From positions 10,846-74,845 of the forward strand of contig NZ_JBHUEO010000116.1 in NCBI RefSeq assembly GCF_042680885.1: a stretch of 64,000 nucleotides of DNA. The letters run 5' to 3'. This document shows, in pieces, positions 17,475 through 26,343 of this stretch (its first letter is position 1; each line of letters begins with the position of its first letter). Below the pieces are notes generated by a model that was given only the letters and a program-made list of their open reading frames with translations, was not told where the DNA came from and searched no databases. This DNA comes from Siminovitchia sediminis. GTDB lineage: Bacteria; Bacillota; Bacilli; Bacillales; Bacillaceae_C. The translations under genes were made by a program, and so were the position numbers.

Positions 17475-18799
17475 TGCTTCAAGTGGAACATCTTTCCGGA
17501 GGTTATTCGGAACAGAATATATTAAAAGACATATCGTTTACTGTAGAGCGAGGGGAAATGTTTGGGATACTGGGACCAAACGGCAGCGGGAAATCAACCT
17601 TGCTGAAAATGATCAGCCGTCTCGTTCCATTCAAAACTGGGAAAATTACGGTGGCGGGTCGTCCGCTTCAGGCTTTTTCTTCTAAGGATCTTGCCAAAAT
17701 GATGGCTGTCTTGCCTCAGGCATCGTCGGAAGTGTTCCCGTTCACTGTGAAAGAAACTGTAGAACTTGGAAGGTATGCCCATCAGCGGGGGCTCTTTCAT
17801 TCTTGGACCCAAAAGGATGAATCAGTCGTTCAGGAAGCGATGGAACTGACAAAAGTACAGGTGTTTCAGGATGCTTCTATACAGGATTTGTCCGGTGGAG
17901 AGCGGCAGCGGGCATTCTTATCCCAGGCGCTTGCACAAGAGCCGGAGATCCTTTTGCTGGATGAGCCGACCAATCACTTGGACCTTTCCCACCAAAAAAA
18001 TCTTCTCGACCAGCTAAAGATATGGACCAGAGAAAAGGGGTTAACGGTTATTACCGTCTTTCATGACTTGAATTTAGCCTCACTTTATTGTGACCGTCTG
18101 CTATTATTAAGCAATGGGCAGGTGGTGCAAACAGGAAGTCCGGAAGAAGTGCTGAATGAGTCTCTTATTCGGAGCGTGTACCATACAGAGATTGAAAAGC
18201 TTCCGCATCCGGAGGTACCTAAGCCTAACATGGTATTGGTTCCGGAGATAAAAAAAGCCGGCGGCGCTCTGAAGGAAGGCCATATCAGAAAGGATAAAGA
18301 AACTGTCAGACTTGAATCCCCGTTTTTTCTGAAAACGATCCTCTCTGCACCAAATGGTTCAGGGGTTGGCTGGAAAAAGAGATTCAAGGTCAAAAATGGC
18401 TTGTCTGCCAATGAACAGGATCCCCAGGCAATAGAAATGATTATTCAGGCAGAACGGATTTATTCAATTAGTAAAACGTTTGGGACAGGTGATCATTCGA
18501 TCATATTTGTTTTGACGGCAGACCGGCATTTGCATTATGTACATACATGGCTTGTCATCAATGGCCATGCAGATGAAAGCGTCCTGATTGAAGCGCTGGC
18601 AACAGGTCTGGAAGCGAAGGAAAAAGCTTTGAGGAAATATACCAGGTCCACTGTGGCGGATGACGGGCTTGCGGTGGCTTTTACTCAGACAGGAAAGGAA
18701 ATTGTATCGGCCAGACCCTCCTCTGAAGTTGGGGAAACGATTTTACGGGGGGTCATGGAATGCGTGGAGGCACTATTGGAAGAAATCGTCCTGAAATGA
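17474..18799 (+). CDS. btuD: Cobalamin importer ATPase fused to CbiZ-like domain
   Basis: The 441-aa protein has two parts. Residues 1-260 are a BtuD/FecE-type ATPase with Walker A GPNGSGKST near 34, signature LSGGERQRA near 138, and Walker B LLLDEPTNHLDL near 160. Residues of about 270-441 resemble adenosylcobinamide amidohydrolase CbiZ, with a segment like TWLVINGHADESVLIEALAT, a TGLEAKEKAL helix, and a C-terminal SSEVGETILRGVMECVEALL. The Gly/Thr-rich ATGTGTDA-type motif of CbiZ is degenerate here (RSTVADDGLAVA), so activity is doubtful. B. subtilis YvrA has the same overall length. It overlaps btuC by one base. Confidence 0.85.
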   Translation: MLQVEHLSGGYSEQNILKDISFTVERGEMFGILGPNGSGKSTLLKMISRLVPFKTGKITVAGRPLQAFSSKDLAKMMAVLPQASSEVFPFTVKETVELGRYAHQRGLFHSWTQKDESVVQEAMELTKVQVFQDASIQDLSGGERQRAFLSQALAQEPEILLLDEPTNHLDLSHQKNLLDQLKIWTREKGLTVITVFHDLNLASLYCDRLLLLSNGQVVQTGSPEEVLNESLIRSVYHTEIEKLPHPEVPKPNMVLVPEIKKAGGALKEGHIRKDKETVRLESPFFLKTILSAPNGSGVGWKKRFKVKNGLSANEQDPQAIEMIIQAERIYSISKTFGTGDHSIIFVLTADRHLHYVHTWLVINGHADESVLIEALATGLEAKEKALRKYTRSTVADDGLAVAFTQTGKEIVSARPSSEVGETILRGVMECVEALLEEIVLK

Positions 18800-18849
18800 G
18801 CCAGTAAACCCTTAAACGGGTCTGTTATGTTTCAATCATACCTATTTTT

Positions 18850-18879
18850 ACTGTCCTGTCCATAGGGCAGCTTTTTTTA
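18850..18879 (+). terminator. Terminator of the btuFCD unit
   Basis: CTGTCC pairs with GGGCAG (one G-T pair) and is followed by CTTTTTTT, about 60 nt after btuD. Confidence 0.75.
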
Positions 18880-18896
18880 TTCCATCCCCTTCAATC

Positions 18897-18926
18897 TTGA
18901 CTGAATGCTCATTCATTATATAAAAT
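18897..18926 (+). promoter_or_regulatory. fadF promoter overlapped by a FadR-like palindrome
   Basis: TTGACT (18897) and TATAAA (18919) are spaced by 16 nt. The perfect palindrome TGAATGCTCATTCA (18902-18915) lies between them. Its half-sites equal those of the Bacillus FadR box (TGAATGA...TCATTCA) but with a shorter centre, so repression by an acyl-CoA-responsive TetR protein is plausible but unproven. Confidence 0.6.
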
Positions 18927-18990
18927 GAAGTTAATAACTTTCTGAAAAGTCATATACTGTTATAACAAAGCAGAAGGGAGCGGACAGGAT

Positions 18991-21096
18991 ATGCATGCTG
19001 GTTTATGGCTGAATTGGATGGCATTTCTTCTTGTAACCGCATACGGCATATATTTGTTTGCCTATGTGGTCAGAACCCGTATTCATTTTATTAAACTGGG
19101 AAAAAAAGAAGAATTTGACCAAGACATAAAAGCACGGCTGAAAAACATATGGACCTATGTGTTCGGGCAAAAAAAGCTGCTCAAGGATCGAAAGAGCGGA
19201 ATCATTCATGTCATGTTTTTTTACGGATTCATCCTTGTGCAATTCGGGGCGGTCGATTTTATTTGGAAAGGTCTTGTTCCGGGATCCCATATACCCCTCG
19301 GTCCGCTGTATCCCGGGTTTAAATTTTTTCAGGAAATCGTGACTCTTATTATCTTGTTTGCGGTGGCATGGGCGTTTTACAGGCGGTATATTGAAAAGCT
19401 TGTCAGATTAAAACGGGGCTTTTATGCAGGGCTTGTTCTGTTATTTATCGGAGGGCTTATGCTCTCAGTCCTATTCGGAAACGGTATGGCCCTTATTTGG
19501 CAGCAAGAGCCGCTGACATGGGCAGAGCCGGCAGCTTCAGGCATTGCGGCGGCATTCGGATGGATGAGCCCATTTGCTGCAGGGGTCATGTTTTATGTGG
19601 CATGGTGGCTGCATTTGCTGATATTATTGGCTTTCCTCGTGTATGTACCCCAATCGAAGCATGCTCATTTAATTGCAGGCCCGGCCAATGTTTACCTGGA
19701 GCCGCCGGATGGCGGGAAAAAGCTGAAGCCCATTGATTTTGAAGATGAGACAGCTGAAACATTTGGTGTCGGCAAAATAAGTGAATTTACTCAATTCCAG
19801 CTTGTGGACCTGTATGCCTGTGTTGAGTGCGGGCGCTGTACGAATATGTGCCCGGCGACCGGTACAGGGAAAATGCTCTCTCCGATGGATATCATGATTA
19901 AACTCCGCAATCATTTAACAAACTATGGTGCGTCGGTTACTAGAAAGCAGCCGTGGGTTCCTTCCTATGCCTTTGCGAATACAGTGGGCAACCAAATGGC
20001 CAAAACAAGCAGTGATAACGGTGCTTCAGAAGCGGCAGCAGCTGCTGACTATGAACCCAGAATGATTGGAGATATCATTACGCAAGAGGAGCTGTGGGCC
20101 TGTACGACTTGCCGAAACTGCGAGGACCAATGCCCTGTCATGAATAAGCATGTAAGCCATATCATCGATATGCGCCGTTATCTCGTACTGACGGAAGGGA
20201 AAATGAATCCTGATGCCCAGCGGGCGATGCAGAGTATTGAAAGACAGGGAAATCCTTGGGGCCTGAACCGTAAAGAAAAAGAAAACTGGAGAGATCTTCG
20301 AGAGGATATCCACGTGCCGACAGTCAAAGAGATGAAAAAAGCCGGTGAGGAATTCGAGTATCTTTTATGGGTCGGCTCGATGGGGGCATTTGACAGTAGA
20401 AGCCAAAAAATTGCCCTGTCTTTTGCAAAGCTGCTGAATAAAGCCGGAGTGTCATTTGCCATTCTCGGGAACAAGGAGAAAAATTCAGGAGACACACCGC
20501 GCCGTCTCGGCAATGAGTTTCTTTTTCAGGAACTGGCCGCTGCCAATATAAAAGAGTTTGAGAAAAACAACATTAAAAAAATTGTGACCATAGATCCGCA
20601 TGCCTATAATATATTTAAAAACGAATATCCTGATTTTGGTTTGGAAGCGGAAGTGTACCACCATACTGAGTTGCTTGACCAGCTTGTTAAAGAAGGCCGT
20701 TTGGAGCCAAAGTATGAAGTGAATGAAAAAATTACTTTCCATGATTCTTGCTATCTTGGCCGCTATAACGATGTGTATGACCCGCCCAGGGAAATTCTTA
20801 CATCGATCCCGGGTGTAAAGTTGGTAGAAATGGAGAGAAACAGGGACAATGGGATGTGCTGCGGAGCGGGTGGAGGCTTGATGTGGATGGAGGAGGATAC
20901 AGGAATTCGGATCAATGTGGCCAGAACAGAGCAGGCCCTTGCAGTTGATCCATCAGTTATCACTTCCGGATGCCCATACTGCTTGACCATGCTCAGTGAT
21001 GGCACAAAAGCGAAAGAAGCAGAAAGCAGAGTACACACGTACGATGTTGCGGAAGTTTTGGAAAGGTCTGTATTTGGAAAAGTGGAAGTTTCATAG
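18991..21096 (+). CDS. fadF: Membrane iron-sulfur oxidoreductase FadF
   Basis: The 701-aa protein has an N-terminal membrane part (five to six helices, narG-gamma-like, about 1-230). Two 4Fe-4S clusters follow, CVECGRCTNMCP near 276 and CTTCRNCEDQCPV near 370. Then come two CCG domains of the heterodisulfide-reductase type (HDSCYLGRYNDV near 583; CCGAGGGLMWME near 622). It corresponds to B. subtilis FadF (YwjF), thought to pass electrons from acyl-CoA dehydrogenases (via ETF) to quinone. Two acyl-CoA dehydrogenase genes follow in the neighbourhood. It has its own promoter. Confidence 0.9.
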   Translation: MHAGLWLNWMAFLLVTAYGIYLFAYVVRTRIHFIKLGKKEEFDQDIKARLKNIWTYVFGQKKLLKDRKSGIIHVMFFYGFILVQFGAVDFIWKGLVPGSHIPLGPLYPGFKFFQEIVTLIILFAVAWAFYRRYIEKLVRLKRGFYAGLVLLFIGGLMLSVLFGNGMALIWQQEPLTWAEPAASGIAAAFGWMSPFAAGVMFYVAWWLHLLILLAFLVYVPQSKHAHLIAGPANVYLEPPDGGKKLKPIDFEDETAETFGVGKISEFTQFQLVDLYACVECGRCTNMCPATGTGKMLSPMDIMIKLRNHLTNYGASVTRKQPWVPSYAFANTVGNQMAKTSSDNGASEAAAAADYEPRMIGDIITQEELWACTTCRNCEDQCPVMNKHVSHIIDMRRYLVLTEGKMNPDAQRAMQSIERQGNPWGLNRKEKENWRDLREDIHVPTVKEMKKAGEEFEYLLWVGSMGAFDSRSQKIALSFAKLLNKAGVSFAILGNKEKNSGDTPRRLGNEFLFQELAAANIKEFEKNNIKKIVTIDPHAYNIFKNEYPDFGLEAEVYHHTELLDQLVKEGRLEPKYEVNEKITFHDSCYLGRYNDVYDPPREILTSIPGVKLVEMERNRDNGMCCGAGGGLMWMEEDTGIRINVARTEQALAVDPSVITSGCPYCLTMLSDGTKAKEAESRVHTYDVAEVLERSVFGKVEVS

Positions 21097-21133
21097 AATA
21101 CTTGGAGGTGCTCATATAAGGAGCGCCTCTTGC

Positions 21134-21145
21134 TGAATCGGTTCA
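21134..21145. promoter_or_regulatory. Palindrome TGAATCGGTTCA
   Basis: TGAA-N4-TTCA downstream of fadF, directly abutting the operator-like site at 21147. It could be a second regulator site, but evidence is only symmetry. Confidence 0.3.
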
Positions 21146-21167
21146 CTGAGCGAGCGGTCAATCAGTG
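21144..21167. promoter_or_regulatory. TetR-type operator candidate
   Basis: TGAGCGAGCGGTCA (21147-21160) differs by one base from the perfect palindrome TGACCG-NN-CGGTCA, which is typical of TetR regulators of acyl-CoA metabolism. Flanking CACTGA/TCAGTG arms extend the symmetry to 24 bp. The likely ligand protein is the TetR regulator encoded at 26344, but the distance to the next gene is over 600 bp. Confidence 0.5.
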
Positions 21168-21169
21168 TT

Positions 21170-21183
21170 TGTAAGCGCTTAAA
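21170..21183. promoter_or_regulatory. cre (CcpA) site candidate
   Basis: TGTAAGCGCTTAAA matches the degenerate cre consensus TGWAANCGNTNWCA at all but one position. It is placed beside the operator candidate upstream of the acyl-CoA oxidation genes, a class often under carbon catabolite repression. Confidence 0.6.
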
Positions 21184-21811
21184 AAGTTATGCTGACTGTA
21201 AAAATATTTGCCGAAAGACTTGTGGTGATAAGTCAATGAAAAAATGAAAAAAGAAATAGCTGTCAGTACTTTTTTTATCAAAAAAATGGCGCACTAAAAC
21301 TAACCCGCCCAATTGAAGAAACATGTTCATATATGGCTGAAAGGATTCAAAAGCATTTTGTCTTTTGGACTATACGCTTCTTTCTGGCGTGTAGAGTTGG
21401 TGGTTGCGTAGTAGCACATCCACCAGACTCATAAGTTTTTCTCAAGTCATGACAAGGGCTTTTTTATGTTGGTATTTCGGAACTGTGACCCGTACAATTG
21501 TTGTACTGCAAGCGCACAGTTGATCGATGATGGATGCAGGTGAGCTGAAAGAAAAGCCTGGAAGCTCCACCTGCAACATATGATATCCCGGACTAATCGA
21601 TTCTAAGCATTCGCAGCCGGGGCCCCGATTCCTTTCCGTCGCCTGCTAAGAATTGGACACTTCAGTTAATGGCAAGCAGCTTCGTTGTGCCTTGGGTATA
21701 AGATCAGTGGCTTGGCAAACCGGCCGGTATGGAAACAGAAAAAACTCTATCATACAGTTATCAAGGAGCAAATTTTTGTTCTTGAAATATATAATACGAG
21801 GAGAGGGATGA
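21184..21811. other. Gene-free region before the thiolase gene
   Basis: About 630 bp without a credible gene. It contains hairpins: GGTGG...CCACC near 21400-21425, an AAGTC...GGCTT arm followed by T near 21443-21465, and a 12-bp arm pair GCAGGTG-AGCT / AGCTCCACCTGC near 21537-21576. I see no T-box or known riboswitch signature. If transcribed from the operator region, it is an unusually long leader. Confidence 0.5.
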
Positions 21812-22996
21812 ATGAGAAGAACAGTCATTCTGGAAGGGGCAAGAACTCCGTTTGGAAAGTTTGGAGGCGGACTACGTGTATTGAGCGCTTCGGACCTCGG
21901 AGGAATTGCGGTAAAAGAAGCGTTAAGCCGTTCCGGTGTGAAGCCGCAAGATGTTCAGGAAGTGATACTAGGCACAGTTTTACAGGGAGGACAGGGACAA
22001 ATTCCATCGAGGCAGGCGGCGAAAAAGGCAGGGATTCCATGGAATGTAAAAACGGAAACCATTAATAAAGTATGTGCTTCGGGCATGCGGGCTGTTACTC
22101 TGGGAGATCAAGTCATTCGGTCAGGAGACGAAGAAGTGATCGCGGCCGGCGGAATGGAGTCCATGTCCAATGCACCGTATATACTCCCGAAAGCGAGATG
22201 GGGCTATAAGATGGGTAACGCTTCGGTCGTTGACGGAATGACTTATGACGGACTGACTTGTTCATTCTCAGGTGTCCATATGGGGACCTACGGAAATGAT
22301 CGTGCGAAGGAGTTCGAGATTACAAGAGAGTCCCAGGACGACTGGGCCCTAAGAAGCCATGTAAGGGCGCTGAGGGCGAAGGAACTGCTGGCTGAAGAGA
22401 TGGTTCCGGTGGAAGTCCCGCAGCAAAAAGGGGAGTCCGTTATAGTGGATCAGGATGAGGGCCCAAGGAGTGATACAACCAGAGAAAAGCTGGCAGCACT
22501 GAGGCCGGTATTTGATCCGGATGGGACCATTACAGCGGGAAATGCTCCCGGAGTCAATGACGGGGCTGCAGCTCTTATCCTGATGAGCGAGGAAAGGGCA
22601 ATTCGTGAAAGGAGAAAACCGCTCGCAACTATCCTTGGCCATGCAGAGATGGCAGCAGAAGCAAAGGATTTTCCGAAAACTCCTGGACTCGTGATTGAAG
22701 AACTGTTGAAAAAATGCGGAAAAACAATAGAGGAGGTCGATCTGTTTGAAATAAATGAAGCCTTCGCTGCTGTGGCCCTGATAAGCAGTAAAATTTCCCG
22801 GGTTCCCTCTGAAAAAATAAATGTGAATGGCGGGGCTATTGCTTTGGGACACCCGATAGGCGCAAGCGGGGCGCGAATTATCCTGACTCTTGCCTACGAG
22901 TTGAGGCGCCGAGGCGGAGGGCTTGGTGTTGCTTCCATCTGTTCAGGGGGCGGCCAGGGCGACGCCATTATGCTGGAAGTTCCCAAAAATGATTGA
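21812..22996 (+). CDS. mmgA: Acetyl-CoA C-acetyltransferase (thiolase)
   Basis: The 394-aa thiolase cleaves 3-ketoacyl-CoA or condenses two acetyl-CoA. Catalytic residues are visible: Cys in NKVCASGMRAV near residue 88, His in NGGAIALGHPIGASGARI near 350, and Cys in CSGGGQGDA near 380. The ribosome site GAGGAGAGGG precedes the ATG. It begins a run of co-directional acyl-CoA genes with small gaps (thiolase, 3-hydroxyacyl-CoA dehydrogenase, two dehydrogenases, TetR, icmF), so beta-oxidation or butyryl-CoA metabolism is the likely setting. The mmgA symbol follows the B. subtilis mmgABC arrangement; atoB/phaA are alternatives. Confidence 0.88.
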   Translation: MRRTVILEGARTPFGKFGGGLRVLSASDLGGIAVKEALSRSGVKPQDVQEVILGTVLQGGQGQIPSRQAAKKAGIPWNVKTETINKVCASGMRAVTLGDQVIRSGDEEVIAAGGMESMSNAPYILPKARWGYKMGNASVVDGMTYDGLTCSFSGVHMGTYGNDRAKEFEITRESQDDWALRSHVRALRAKELLAEEMVPVEVPQQKGESVIVDQDEGPRSDTTREKLAALRPVFDPDGTITAGNAPGVNDGAAALILMSEERAIRERRKPLATILGHAEMAAEAKDFPKTPGLVIEELLKKCGKTIEEVDLFEINEAFAAVALISSKISRVPSEKINVNGGAIALGHPIGASGARIILTLAYELRRRGGGLGVASICSGGGQGDAIMLEVPKND

Positions 22997-23011
22997 GCTG
23001 GAGGGGAAGCA

Positions 23012-23863
23012 ATGCAAATTGAAACAGTAATGGTAGTAGGAGCGGGGCAAATGGGCTCAGGAATTGCTCAAGTATGTGCCCAGTCGGGATTTCAAGTGTT
23101 TCTGAATGACCTTCAAGACACGATGGTTGAAAAAGGGCTGGCTGTCATCCGTAAAAACTTGGAGCGCCAAGTCGGCAAAGAAAAAATGAGTAAGGAAGAA
23201 AAAGATGCCATTCTTGCACGGGTGATTCCATCCACTCATCTGAAGGATGCGGAACATGCTGATATGGTCATTGAAGCAGCCACTGAAAATAGTACTGTCA
23301 AAATGAACATATTTAAAGAGCTGGATCGCTATGCCCCGGAGCATGTCATTTTGGCAACGAATACTTCATCCCTTCCCATTACAGAAATCGCAGCTGCAAC
23401 AAATCGTCCGGAAAAAGTCATCGGTATGCATTTTATGAATCCGGTTCCTGTTATGAAACTTGTAGAAATTATTCGGGGTCTGGCAACAGCAGATGAAGTA
23501 TGTAAGGCAGTCAAAGAGATAACCGGCCGACTGAATAAAATAGCGGTGGAAGTAAATGATTTTCCGGGATTTGTATCAAATCGGGTACTTATGCCGATGA
23601 TTAACGAAGCCATTTACGCAGTATATGAGGGAGTAGCGAGCAAAGAAGCGGTAGATGAAGTAATGAAGCTGGGCATGAACCATCCGATGGGACCGCTGAC
23701 CCTTGCTGACTTTATCGGACTGGATACATGCCTTTATATTATGGAGACGCTCCACGAAGGTTTTGGCGATGACAAATACCGCCCCTGTCCCCTGTTGCGA
23801 AAATATGTTAAGGCCGGCTGGCTCGGAAGAAAATCGGGAAGAGGATTTTATCAATACACATAG
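23012..23863 (+). CDS. mmgB: 3-hydroxybutyryl-CoA dehydrogenase
   Basis: The 283-aa NAD(P)-dependent dehydrogenase interconverts 3-hydroxyacyl-CoA and acetoacyl-CoA. The Rossmann motif is VVGAGQMGSGIAQ at residues 7-19. The catalytic His lies in GMHFMNPVPVMKLVEI near 139, and the C-terminal dimer domain includes GFVSNRVLMPMINEA. The length is typical of Hbd/MmgB. It starts 15 nt after the thiolase stop, after a GAGGGG ribosome site, and so is clearly in the same transcript. Confidence 0.92.
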   Translation: MQIETVMVVGAGQMGSGIAQVCAQSGFQVFLNDLQDTMVEKGLAVIRKNLERQVGKEKMSKEEKDAILARVIPSTHLKDAEHADMVIEAATENSTVKMNIFKELDRYAPEHVILATNTSSLPITEIAAATNRPEKVIGMHFMNPVPVMKLVEIIRGLATADEVCKAVKEITGRLNKIAVEVNDFPGFVSNRVLMPMINEAIYAVYEGVASKEAVDEVMKLGMNHPMGPLTLADFIGLDTCLYIMETLHEGFGDDKYRPCPLLRKYVKAGWLGRKSGRGFYQYT

Positions 23864-23953
23864 CGGGCGGATGGTTGGCCAATCATGTGAAAAGTACGCG
23901 CCTTATGACTTGCGTTGGTAAACAAATACTCAAATTCCGATAAGGAGGAACCC

Positions 23954-25090
23954 ATGAATCTCCAATTTACCGAAGAACAGGTCATGGTGAGGAACATGGT
24001 CAGGGATTTTGCCGAATCCGAGATACGTCCGCATATTGAGAGAATGTCAGCCGGCGAGTTTCCCCGTGACATCATTAACAAAATGGGAAAACTGGGGCTG
24101 ATGGGAATGACAGCTCCTGAACAGTATGGCGGCGCGGGCATGGATTTTATCTCTTATATTATAGCCATTCATGAATTGTCGAAAGTCAGTGCAACGATAG
24201 GAGTTATTTTGTCTGTGCATACCTCTGTAGGAACCAATCCGATTCTACAATTTGGAACAGAAGAACAGAAGCTGAAATTTGTCCCTGGACTTGCGAAAGG
24301 CCAATCGCTTGCAGCTTTTTGCCTGACAGAGTCCGGGGCCGGGTCAGATGCTGGTGCGATTCAAACGAGAGCGGTGCGTCATGGTGACGAGTACACCGTC
24401 AACGGCTCTAAAATGTTTATTACAAATGGCGGCGAAGCGGATGTTTATATTGTATTCGCGGTTACTGATCCCACTAAAGGCCACCGCGGAATCTCAGCGT
24501 TTATCCTTGAAAAAGATACACCGGGTTTCCGGATTGGAAAAGATGAGAAGAAGATGGGGCTCGATGGATCCAGAACGGTTCCACTTATTTTCGAAGATGT
24601 CAAAATACCCGCGCACCATCTCCTTGGAGAAGAAGGCAAAGGGTTCAGCGTGGCGATGGCCAATCTGAATATTGGACGGATTGGTATTGCAGCCCAGGCA
24701 TTAGGAATTGCTGAAGCAGCCTATGAGGCGGCATCCGCATATGCAAAGGAGAGAAAACAATTCGGCAAACCGATCGCTGAACAACAAGGAATAGCCTTCA
24801 AGCTTGCTGACATGGCCACAGCTGCAGAAGGCGCCAGGCTTCTGCTTTATCGCGCGGCAGAATTGTGCTCTTTAGGAAAACCTTGTGTGAAGGAAGTGTC
24901 CATGGCCAAGTTATTTGCATCAAGGGCAGCGATGGAGAATGCAACAGAGGCCATACAAATATTTGGGGGATATGGGTACACAAAAGAATTTCCTGTCGAA
25001 CGCTTTTTCAGAGATGCAAAAGTGACCGAAATATATGAAGGAACAAGTGAGATTCAAAGAATTGTGATCAGCAGACAGCTTCTGAAATAG
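23954..25090 (+). CDS. Acyl-CoA dehydrogenase, first copy
   Basis: The 378-aa FAD-dependent enzyme oxidises short or branched acyl-CoA to enoyl-CoA. Features include the FAD/substrate segment CLTESGAGSDAG near residue 125, MFITNGGEADVYIV, and the C-terminal catalytic base in FRDAKVTEIYEGTSEIQ (Glu near 365). The frame is open further upstream, but the ATG at 23954 follows AAGGAGG and gives the family N-terminus MNLQFTEEQ. It is paralogous to the following gene. It resembles MmgC/AcdA; chain-length preference is not readable. Confidence 0.9.
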   Translation: MNLQFTEEQVMVRNMVRDFAESEIRPHIERMSAGEFPRDIINKMGKLGLMGMTAPEQYGGAGMDFISYIIAIHELSKVSATIGVILSVHTSVGTNPILQFGTEEQKLKFVPGLAKGQSLAAFCLTESGAGSDAGAIQTRAVRHGDEYTVNGSKMFITNGGEADVYIVFAVTDPTKGHRGISAFILEKDTPGFRIGKDEKKMGLDGSRTVPLIFEDVKIPAHHLLGEEGKGFSVAMANLNIGRIGIAAQALGIAEAAYEAASAYAKERKQFGKPIAEQQGIAFKLADMATAAEGARLLLYRAAELCSLGKPCVKEVSMAKLFASRAAMENATEAIQIFGGYGYTKEFPVERFFRDAKVTEIYEGTSEIQRIVISRQLLK

Positions 25091-25112
25091 ATCCGGGCTG
25101 GGAGGGGTCTCG

Positions 25113-26243
25113 ATGAACTTTTCATTAAGTGAAGAGCATGAAATGATCAGAAAGATGGTGCATGACTTTGCAAATAAAGAGGTAGAGCCAACAGCAGCTG
25201 AACGGGATGAGGAAGAGCGGTTTGATATGACTATTTTTGAGAGAATGGCAGAACTGGGATTGACTGGTATCCCTTGGCCGGAAAAATATGGGGGCATCGG
25301 GAGCGATTATTTGGCATACTGCATTGCGGTTGAGGAATTGTCCCGTGTGTGTGCATCCACCGGGGTTACCCTTTCTGCCCACACATCGCTTGCCGGGTGG
25401 CCGGTTTTTGCATTCGGTACAGAAGAGCAGAAGGAAAAATATTTAACACCAATGGCTGAGGGAACGAAGATTGGAGCTTATGGACTCACTGAGCCGGGTT
25501 CCGGGTCAGATGCAGGCGGGATGAAAACAACAGCTAAGCGAGATGGGGAGCACTACATTTTAAACGGATCCAAAATATTTATCACAAATGGCGGGATCGC
25601 CGATGTTTATATTGTTTTTGCCTTGCTTGACCCTAAAGATAAACGAAGTTGTACGGCTTTTATTGTAGAGAAAAATTTTGAGGGATTTTCCATCGGTAAA
25701 AAGGAGAAAAAACTGGGGATCCGGTCTTCACCCACAACTGAGATCCTCTTTGAGGACTGTAAAGTTCCCGTGGGAAATGTTCTTGGAGACGAAGGATATG
25801 GTTTTAAAATTGCCATGATGACCCTGGATGGCGGTAGAAACGGGATTGCCGCCCAGGCGGTCGGAATTGCTCAAGGAGCCCTTGATGCAGCTTTGGCATA
25901 TGCCAAAGAAAGAAAACAATTCGGCAGACCGATCATGGATAATCAGGGGGTTTCATTCAAGCTGGCGGATATGGCAACTCTTATCGAGGCTTCCAGGCTG
26001 CTCACCTATCAGGCGGCATGGCTGGAGTCCGAAGGGCTTCCATACGGAAAAGCGTCTGCCATGTCCAAGCTAATGGCCGGGGATACGGCCATGAAAGTGA
26101 CCATCGATGCCGTACAAATATTTGGCGGTTACGGCTATACAAAAGAATACCCGGTAGAACGGTATATGCGTGATGCGAAAATTACCCAAATTTATGAAGG
26201 AACCCAGGAGATTCAGCGGCTGGTGATTTCCAGAATGTTATGA
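25113..26243 (+). CDS. acdA: Acyl-CoA dehydrogenase, second copy
   Basis: The 376-aa dehydrogenase is clearly related to the preceding gene (shared GLTEPGSGSDAGG, KIFITNGGIADVYIVFA, DAKITQIYEGTQEIQ). It fits AcdA/BcdA-type enzymes in length, and the catalytic Glu in IYEGT is conserved. The gap to the first copy is 22 nt, with a GGGAGGGG ribosome site. In B. subtilis acdA is the neighbour of fadF, so this copy is the best candidate for that orthologue. Specificity for isobutyryl- or butyryl-CoA would fit the downstream mutase but is inference. Confidence 0.88.
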   Translation: MNFSLSEEHEMIRKMVHDFANKEVEPTAAERDEEERFDMTIFERMAELGLTGIPWPEKYGGIGSDYLAYCIAVEELSRVCASTGVTLSAHTSLAGWPVFAFGTEEQKEKYLTPMAEGTKIGAYGLTEPGSGSDAGGMKTTAKRDGEHYILNGSKIFITNGGIADVYIVFALLDPKDKRSCTAFIVEKNFEGFSIGKKEKKLGIRSSPTTEILFEDCKVPVGNVLGDEGYGFKIAMMTLDGGRNGIAAQAVGIAQGALDAALAYAKERKQFGRPIMDNQGVSFKLADMATLIEASRLLTYQAAWLESEGLPYGKASAMSKLMAGDTAMKVTIDAVQIFGGYGYTKEYPVERYMRDAKITQIYEGTQEIQRLVISRML

Positions 26244-26287
26244 CACAGGGGTTTAAGAGATGAAGAAAAAACGCCGGGTTTGATCAT

Positions 26288-26301
26288 GCAGGCATGCCTG
26301 C
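26288..26301. promoter_or_regulatory. Perfect 14-bp palindrome before the TetR gene
   Basis: GCAGGCATGCCTGC lies 42 nt upstream of the TetR start in a 100-nt gap. It may be an operator or a small hairpin. No sigma-A boxes are clear beside it. Confidence 0.35.
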
Positions 26302-26343
26302 TACGGATGAGCCCGCATGGGCAGATGGAGAAGGTGAATTAAA

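Noticed and set aside
21184..21811. T-box or other known riboswitch before the thiolase gene
   Set aside because: No T-box conserved sequence, no SAM, glycine or other aptamer core could be read.
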